In this document: in pieces, positions 60,500-64,000 of the stretch
How the letters are laid out: each line of letters begins with the position of its first letter
How positions within the stretch are numbered: the stretch's first letter is position 1
DNA from: Pseudomonas sp. MWU15-20650
GTDB lineage: Bacteria; Pseudomonadota; Gammaproteobacteria; Pseudomonadales; Pseudomonadaceae
Direction: 5' to 3'
Assembly: GCF_023242475.1 (NCBI RefSeq)
Contig: NZ_JALJFG010000015.1
Coordinates: forward strand, 1-64,000
Length of the DNA stretch: 64,000 nucleotides
Position numbers and translations under genes: made by a program
Notes under the pieces: generated by a model
What the model was told of the DNA's origin: nothing
Database searches by the model: none
What the model saw: only the letters and a program-made list of their open reading frames with translations

Positions 60500-61483
60500 T
60501 CAATCGCTGAGTTTGGAGTCCAAGCTGCTACTCAGGTAATACTTCGTCATCGACTCCGTTGGCCAGTGGCCCATTTGTTTTGCCACGATTGGGAGCGGAC
60601 TACTCACAGTGGCCATCTGCATAGCCGCGTTCAACTTTAAGGACATGCGAATCGTGAGTGGACTGACTTTGGCAGGATCAATGCCAGCCTTGTGTGCCCA
60701 AGCCTTGCACAGTTTTTGAAGTGCCGAAGGAGACATAGGAGTTTCTGGGCTCCTTTTGGATTGGAACAAAAGGGCGTTTTCCGCCAGATTCGCGGTGGTG
60801 ATGAAGCGGCTGATGGGTGTCCAGCATTTGCGAGGCAATGTGACTCGTGCTTTTTTGAGGCCCCGAGAAACAAAGAGGGTGCGTTCACCATCTTCAAAAA
60901 AGTCGCTGGGCCTCGCGCTTAAGTATTCCCATTTTCGAAGGCCGGCGATCATGCAGCTCATCAGTGCCTGATCTCGCAGGCTCTCCGTGGTCTCAACGGC
61001 CCGACTGAGAGACTCAAGTTCTTCCTTTGATAACTGGGAGTAGAGCTTACATGCAGAGTTCGCCATCTGAGTTCTCAAAGCGGACATGTTCGACCCAGTG
61101 GACTGTTCACCATGACGTGGCGGTAGATGAACCTTTTTCGGCACCTTGAATGCAGAGAGGGCGTTAAGGTGCAGCGAGTTGATCATCTGCGCCAGTGCCG
61201 CCTGGTCTGAGGCAAACCACTCGCTGGGTGTCATCGCCGCTTTGATTGCGAGCATCTGTGCCTGCCTCACCGCAGACTGTGGGAAGGTACCTGCTGGCAT
61301 CTGCTCGCTCGTGGAAGCTGCCAGATCCTTGTAGTCCTTGTAACCAAGTCCCTGGGCAAGAAGCTCCAGGGCTGATGTGTGGGTGAGTGGGCTTGGGCCA
61401 CACCACTGCTTCTGCAGATTCTTGGCGAGCTTCTTCAGGCTACTGTTGCGGATGAGGTCTTTTGGATGTACTGGAACGCGCAT
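60500..61483 (-). CDS. Tyrosine recombinase, divergent
   Basis: 327 residues. The N-terminus (KKLAKNLQKQWC ... ALELLAQGLGYKDYKDLAAS) is a short module also found at the start of other plasmid and island proteins. The catalytic half has Arg183 (IAGLRKWEYLSAR), Lys210 or 211, Arg279 (PLTIRMSLKLN), His306 (MGHWPTES) and Tyr315/316 (MTKYYLSS). The first His of the usual HxxR box is Leu276. It is probably an island integrase or resolvase; the substitution may reduce activity. Confidence 0.75.
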   Translation of the reverse strand: MRVPVHPKDLIRNSSLKKLAKNLQKQWCGPSPLTHTSALELLAQGLGYKDYKDLAASTSEQMPAGTFPQSAVRQAQMLAIKAAMTPSEWFASDQAALAQMINSLHLNALSAFKVPKKVHLPPRHGEQSTGSNMSALRTQMANSACKLYSQLSKEELESLSRAVETTESLRDQALMSCMIAGLRKWEYLSARPSDFFEDGERTLFVSRGLKKARVTLPRKCWTPISRFITTANLAENALLFQSKRSPETPMSPSALQKLCKAWAHKAGIDPAKVSPLTIRMSLKLNAAMQMATVSSPLPIVAKQMGHWPTESMTKYYLSSSLDSKLSD

Positions 61484-61804
61484 TGGCAGTTCTCCAATAA
61501 CGTCGAGGCGTCGGCTGCCCGCTGACTATTGTCGAAATGCGTGCGTGAAGAAGGGTGTAGCAAACCTGTGGCACTGAGGCCTTCGCGAGCCGACCGCCCG
61601 ATCCAGATACATCGGTCGGCGAAAGCTATCACGTCGATCTTTGAGCTGTCCAGTGAGGGGTATAAGTAGCCACTCTGGCGTTCATTACTAGAAAAGAGCA
61701 CTTCCATGTGTATACCTTGAAAGGATTACTACCGGCCTTTACGAGGTCACCACTCGAGGATATAGGTGTGGATGTGGGCGAGCCGGGGATCTACACGTAA
61801 GGTA

Positions 61805-61903
61805 GAAGGTGCGTACTACCGGGATTGGGAGAAGTTGTTCAGGGATTGGAGACGTGGAATGGCCCACCTGGAACTCCACAGGCGTGCACGTAGAAACAGA
61901 TGA
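61805..61903 (+). pseudogene. 3' fragment of the 43200-43607 family
   Basis: 32 codons and a stop reading EGAYYRDWEKLFRDWRRGMA then HLELHRRARRNR, matching the C-terminal block GPYATDWDKFLASWEAEMRY of the intact gene. No upstream frame continues it. The surrounding 61484-61804 and 61904-62127 hold no intact gene. Confidence 0.6.
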
Positions 61904-62127
61904 GGGTAAATAGTACATGACGTGTACTTCAGAACCTACTCAATCAAAATGCCGAACTATAAATGCCTACTACGTCGTTGTCAGCTTCACGACAAGCATT
62001 CATGGCATATTGATTGAGCAGGGTATTCTGGCCTGGTACGTTAGCTTTGCAAGCTGACCGCAGGAGTCCAGGTAATCCCGTCCTTGTGGCCTCTGTGAGG
62101 CTACCCGGATATTACAGAGCTTTCAAC

Positions 62128-62580
62128 TCAAATACCAAGATCTAGCTCAAGTTTCCATCCCCTTAAGCGGCGCGATGCACACCTTGAATTGAACAGTGTC
62201 TCAAAAAGAGCCTCGGTGAAATCATTCCACTCGCTGCCCACTGGAAGTAGCCTGTCCATGGGCCATTGTTTCGTGATCAGCTCGCGCAGCATCTCGCTAA
62301 GAATGTAGCCAGGATCGCTATTTAAGCCTGCTGTGCACTCGAATTGAAGCGCTTCTCGCCCTGTAACGGTATACACGTTCCTGTCGAATAGCGCTGACAC
62401 AGTGGTTTTAGCGAGGATCGGGGAAAAAACACCCCTAATGACCGATTCTGAGAGGTGGAGCGACGATAGCTCCCATCCTTCCAGAATCAATGGACGTGTC
62501 CATCCGCGAGTCACACCCGATCTTACAACCGCCTCACTTACTGCCTTGGTGGTAATGAAAGGCTTCCGTTTACCGCCCAT
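62128..62580 (-). CDS. Hypothetical protein of the mobility region
   Basis: 150 residues from ATG 62580 with AAGGAG upstream. GWTRPLILEGWELSSLHLSE and SEMLRELITKQWPMDRLLPV are the more structured parts. Not recognised. Same direction as the overlapping genes 62698-63990 and possibly transcribed with them. Confidence 0.6.
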   Translation of the reverse strand: MGGKRKPFITTKAVSEAVVRSGVTRGWTRPLILEGWELSSLHLSESVIRGVFSPILAKTTVSALFDRNVYTVTGREALQFECTAGLNSDPGYILSEMLRELITKQWPMDRLLPVGSEWNDFTEALFETLFNSRCASRRLRGWKLELDLGI

Positions 62581-62697
62581 CACAAAGCTCCTTAAGGTTC
62601 GTCGTCATATGCTTGGATTGCCGACTCGAGATTGGTATGCCAGCCAGGTCATCGCGAGTAATGACCTTATGGCATTGCCCAACGGAGAGTGGATACC

Positions 62698-63078
62698 TTA
62701 CAGCCCATCCTGACAGGTGATAGTCGATGTAAGTCGCTTTGCAGCTACCACGGTGCTAAGGCCATTAGCAGACTCGAGGAACTCATATCGAGCCGCCGAT
62801 ACACTATCCAAGCGCCTACGTGCATATCGCTGCATGAGTAGTCCAGCCTGTACGACCCCCAAGCGATGACCTATCTGTGGGGGCTTTTTATATTGCTGAG
62901 CGAAGCGGAGCAGGGGCTTCCTGGCTTCTTCAGGATCTATCGAAAGCCTACCTCGGTCAGTCACATAGTGGTTTTCCAATTTGTTGACGGCGTCCATAAA
63001 CAAGCGCCCTTGCTTCTTCTCCCAGTCACTCTGCTCATCTAGCCACAAGAACATTAGGATCTCGTCCATAGTGTTCAT
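62698..63078 (-). CDS. Hypothetical protein of the mobility operon
   Basis: 126 residues (MNTMDEILMFLWLDEQSDWE), helical, related over ~45 residues to the small protein at 58392. Its ATG overlaps the stop of 63075-63467 by four bases. Fourth gene of the overlapping run. Confidence 0.65.
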   Translation of the reverse strand: MNTMDEILMFLWLDEQSDWEKKQGRLFMDAVNKLENHYVTDRGRLSIDPEEARKPLLRFAQQYKKPPQIGHRLGVVQAGLLMQRYARRRLDSVSAARYEFLESANGLSTVVAAKRLTSTITCQDGL

Positions 63079-63467
63079 TTCTCAGCAGCCTTGCTGTTTT
63101 TTTCCTTATGAGTGGCGATGTTGGTAACGTTACTCAATGCCGAGAGGTCTTTATTCAACTCATCGATCTGCGAGATAAGCATCAGCTCTCTGGCCAAGCT
63201 CTCGTGATAGAGGTCTTTGAAAAGCTTTTCAGCCCCCTTGCTGGGTTTCGCACTATTTTCTTTTTTTTGTTTGGCTGCGGCTGTCTTGGTCTTTTCGCGA
63301 AGCTCATCAAAGCACTCGCGATCTTTTCTGATGGAGCCTTTACCGCGCCCAGCTTCCAAGGCCACGTTGTTGATGGTGATCTTGCTGCCCAGCGGCAGGA
63401 TGTTTGGCTTGTTTTCAACCAGTCGTTGAAGTGCTGTTTCATATTGAAGAATCACATCGGAAGTCAT
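63075..63467 (-). CDS. KfrA/TnpC-like DNA-binding coiled-coil protein
   Basis: 130 residues. The N-terminal half (KITINNVALEAGRGKGSIRK) resembles the small winged-helix part of KfrA- and TnpC-type proteins, followed by a charged coiled coil (SLARELMLISQIDELNKDLS). TnpC-type helpers accompany Tn554-like recombinases. Four-base overlaps on both sides. Its N-terminus is paralogous to the next gene upstream. Confidence 0.6.
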   Translation of the reverse strand: MTSDVILQYETALQRLVENKPNILPLGSKITINNVALEAGRGKGSIRKDRECFDELREKTKTAAAKQKKENSAKPSKGAEKLFKDLYHESLARELMLISQIDELNKDLSALSNVTNIATHKEKNSKAAEK

Positions 63468-63682
63468 GAGTTCACGTCATCCTTAACAACCTGGACATGC
63501 TGCGCTTTATTTTCTGAAGCGCGTACTTTCGGGCGGGAAGGTTTACTGCTAGGTGAGCTCCGTTGTAATCCTGATTTAGCCACACCATTGCAGCAGATTT
63601 TCGCACCTGACGAAGCAAGTTGGTTGTTAATTAGTAGTTGAAAAGCAGCTTGGTATTGTTGTTGGATAACATCTAAGGTCAT
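63464..63682 (-). CDS. Short paralogue of the KfrA/TnpC-like protein
   Basis: 72 residues. MTLDVIQQQYQAAFQLLINN aligns with MTSDVILQYETALQRLVENK of 63075-63467, and GAKICCNGVAKSG with the following DNA-binding part, but the coiled coil is replaced by a Ser/Pro/Lys tail. A tandem duplicate that has lost its tail. Four-base overlaps on both sides. Confidence 0.6.
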   Translation of the reverse strand: MTLDVIQQQYQAAFQLLINNQLASSGAKICCNGVAKSGLQRSSPSSKPSRPKVRASENKAQHVQVVKDDVNS

Positions 63683-64000
63683 GCAATCACCTGTGAAATT
63701 TTGTCTTTAAAGAATTGCAGTATGCTGAGCTTGGTCTGCTCGGTGTTGTAGGCAAAAGTTCCTCTCGGAATACTTTCAATAACTTTGACTTGAATAAGGA
63801 TGGATTGATCGAGTTTCTCCTCTTTGATGCATGCATTGCTGCAATTTAGGCAGGCGACATAGTTATGATGAGCCCGCTCATGACACTCTCCAACCTTTAA
63901 ACAGCCTCCCAGCATGGTTTCTTTGTAAGAAAGTAATCCTTGCTTTACCTTTTTTAGAGTTTCAGCAAAATTAGTAGCAATGTTGCCCAAGAATGACGCT
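63679..64000 (-). CDS. C-terminal end of a large Cys-rich protein, probably a recombinase
   Basis: The window cuts this gene; only the last ~107 codons are present. They hold a Cys/His cluster (GGCLKVGECHERAHHNYVAC then LNCSNACIKEEKLD) like the zinc-binding tails of large Tn554-type integrases, and the end FFKDKISQVIA. It heads the overlapping operon. The recombinase reading is inferred from the tail and the neighbours. Confidence 0.5.
   Translation of the reverse strand, partial: ASFLGNIATNFAETLKKVKQGLLSYKETMLGGCLKVGECHERAHHNYVACLNCSNACIKEEKLDQSILIQVKVIESIPRGTFAYNTEQTKLSILQFFKDKISQVIA

Larger units (their letters stand above)
13632..64000. mobile_element. Genomic island, left end at 13632, right end beyond the window
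   Basis: The boundary is seen as an abrupt break inside the mechanosensitive channel gene. To the right the sequence is visibly richer in A and T, and holds accessory genes: defence systems, an SOS module, a MvaT paralogue, duplicated small gene families, dispersed repeats and frameshifted genes. Recombinase-like genes cluster at 60.5-64 kb. The first bases inside the island (TGTACACCC) are followed by the repeats listed at 13662-13740. Extent to the right is not visible; I infer that the mobility genes sit near the right end. Confidence 0.8.

Noticed and set aside
61435..61707. Minus-strand frame of 90 codons before the recombinase
   Set aside because: It overlaps the recombinase start in another frame, and its composition is not convincing as a separate gene.
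61914..61931. Palindrome-like AGTACATGACGTGTACTT as a regulatory site
   Set aside because: Imperfect, far from any start codon, and no second copy; could be chance.

Overview
The window reads as a chromosome segment of a fluorescent-group Pseudomonas. The evidence is the gene order at the left end (a FabH-like ketoacyl synthase, an ECF sigma factor and a small zinc anti-sigma factor, the same order as PA3286-PA3285-PA3284 of P. aeruginosa), an H-NS-type protein of the MvaT family, and many small Pseudomonas-specific families (DUF1652, DUF6555, DUF6957). The organism assignment is an inference from protein families; there is no rRNA or tRNA gene in the window.

Region 1, bases 1 to about 13,631, is ordinary GC-rich core: fatty-acid synthase-like enzyme with a sigma/anti-sigma pair, a porin, a peptidoglycan-related acyltransferase, aquaporin Z, an ABC exporter, a periplasmic peptidyl-prolyl isomerase, an alpha/beta hydrolase, a LysR regulator, azoreductase and a DMT exporter. 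A small brnTA toxin-antitoxin cassette sits inside it, bounded by two identical 29-bp hairpin repeats; its toxin is frameshifted.

Region 2, from about 13,632 to the right edge, is a large, visibly AT-richer genomic island of more than 50 kb. Its left end interrupts a YbdG-type mechanosensitive channel gene, of which only the last ~198 codons remain (13,038-13,631). Its right end carries a run of overlapping minus-strand genes (62,128-63,990) ending in the C-terminus of a large Cys-rich protein that looks like a recombinase, plus a divergent tyrosine recombinase (60,500-61,483). I take this as the island's mobility module; the far junction lies beyond the window.

The island has three parts. 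(a) 13.9-24.5 kb: XRE regulator, small hypotheticals, a divergent pair consisting of an RHH/EVE-like protein and a two-gene operon (NdpA-like nucleoid-associated protein plus a three-helix membrane protein; the best candidate for an undescribed defence system), then an SOS module in which one LexA box lies between umuDC and an SRAP (YedK/HMCES) gene, and a MvaT paralogue. (b) 24.6-40.6 kb: a stress/metabolism cargo with amino-acid permease, HAD phosphatase, an RsbQ-like hydrolase overlapping a PAS histidine kinase, response regulator, zinc alcohol dehydrogenase, glycosyltransferase, a PhaZ-like hydrolase, DUF1206 and SH3b proteins. (c) 40.7-60.5 kb: a defence island with an ABC-three-component system whose effector has a Cap4-like nuclease domain, a PHP-ATPase (TrlF/Ppl type), a DEDDh exonuclease, a DUF262 protein, a membrane protein/NAGPA cluster of unknown role, and several frameshifted genes.

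Two cross-cutting observations matter. A structured ~100-120 bp repeat occurs in four clear copies and one decayed copy, all within 43-60 kb. Several genes (brnT, a histidine phosphatase, a DUF7693-like gene, a HAD hydrolase) are broken by single-base length changes mostly in short homopolymers, so either decay or assembly error must be considered.
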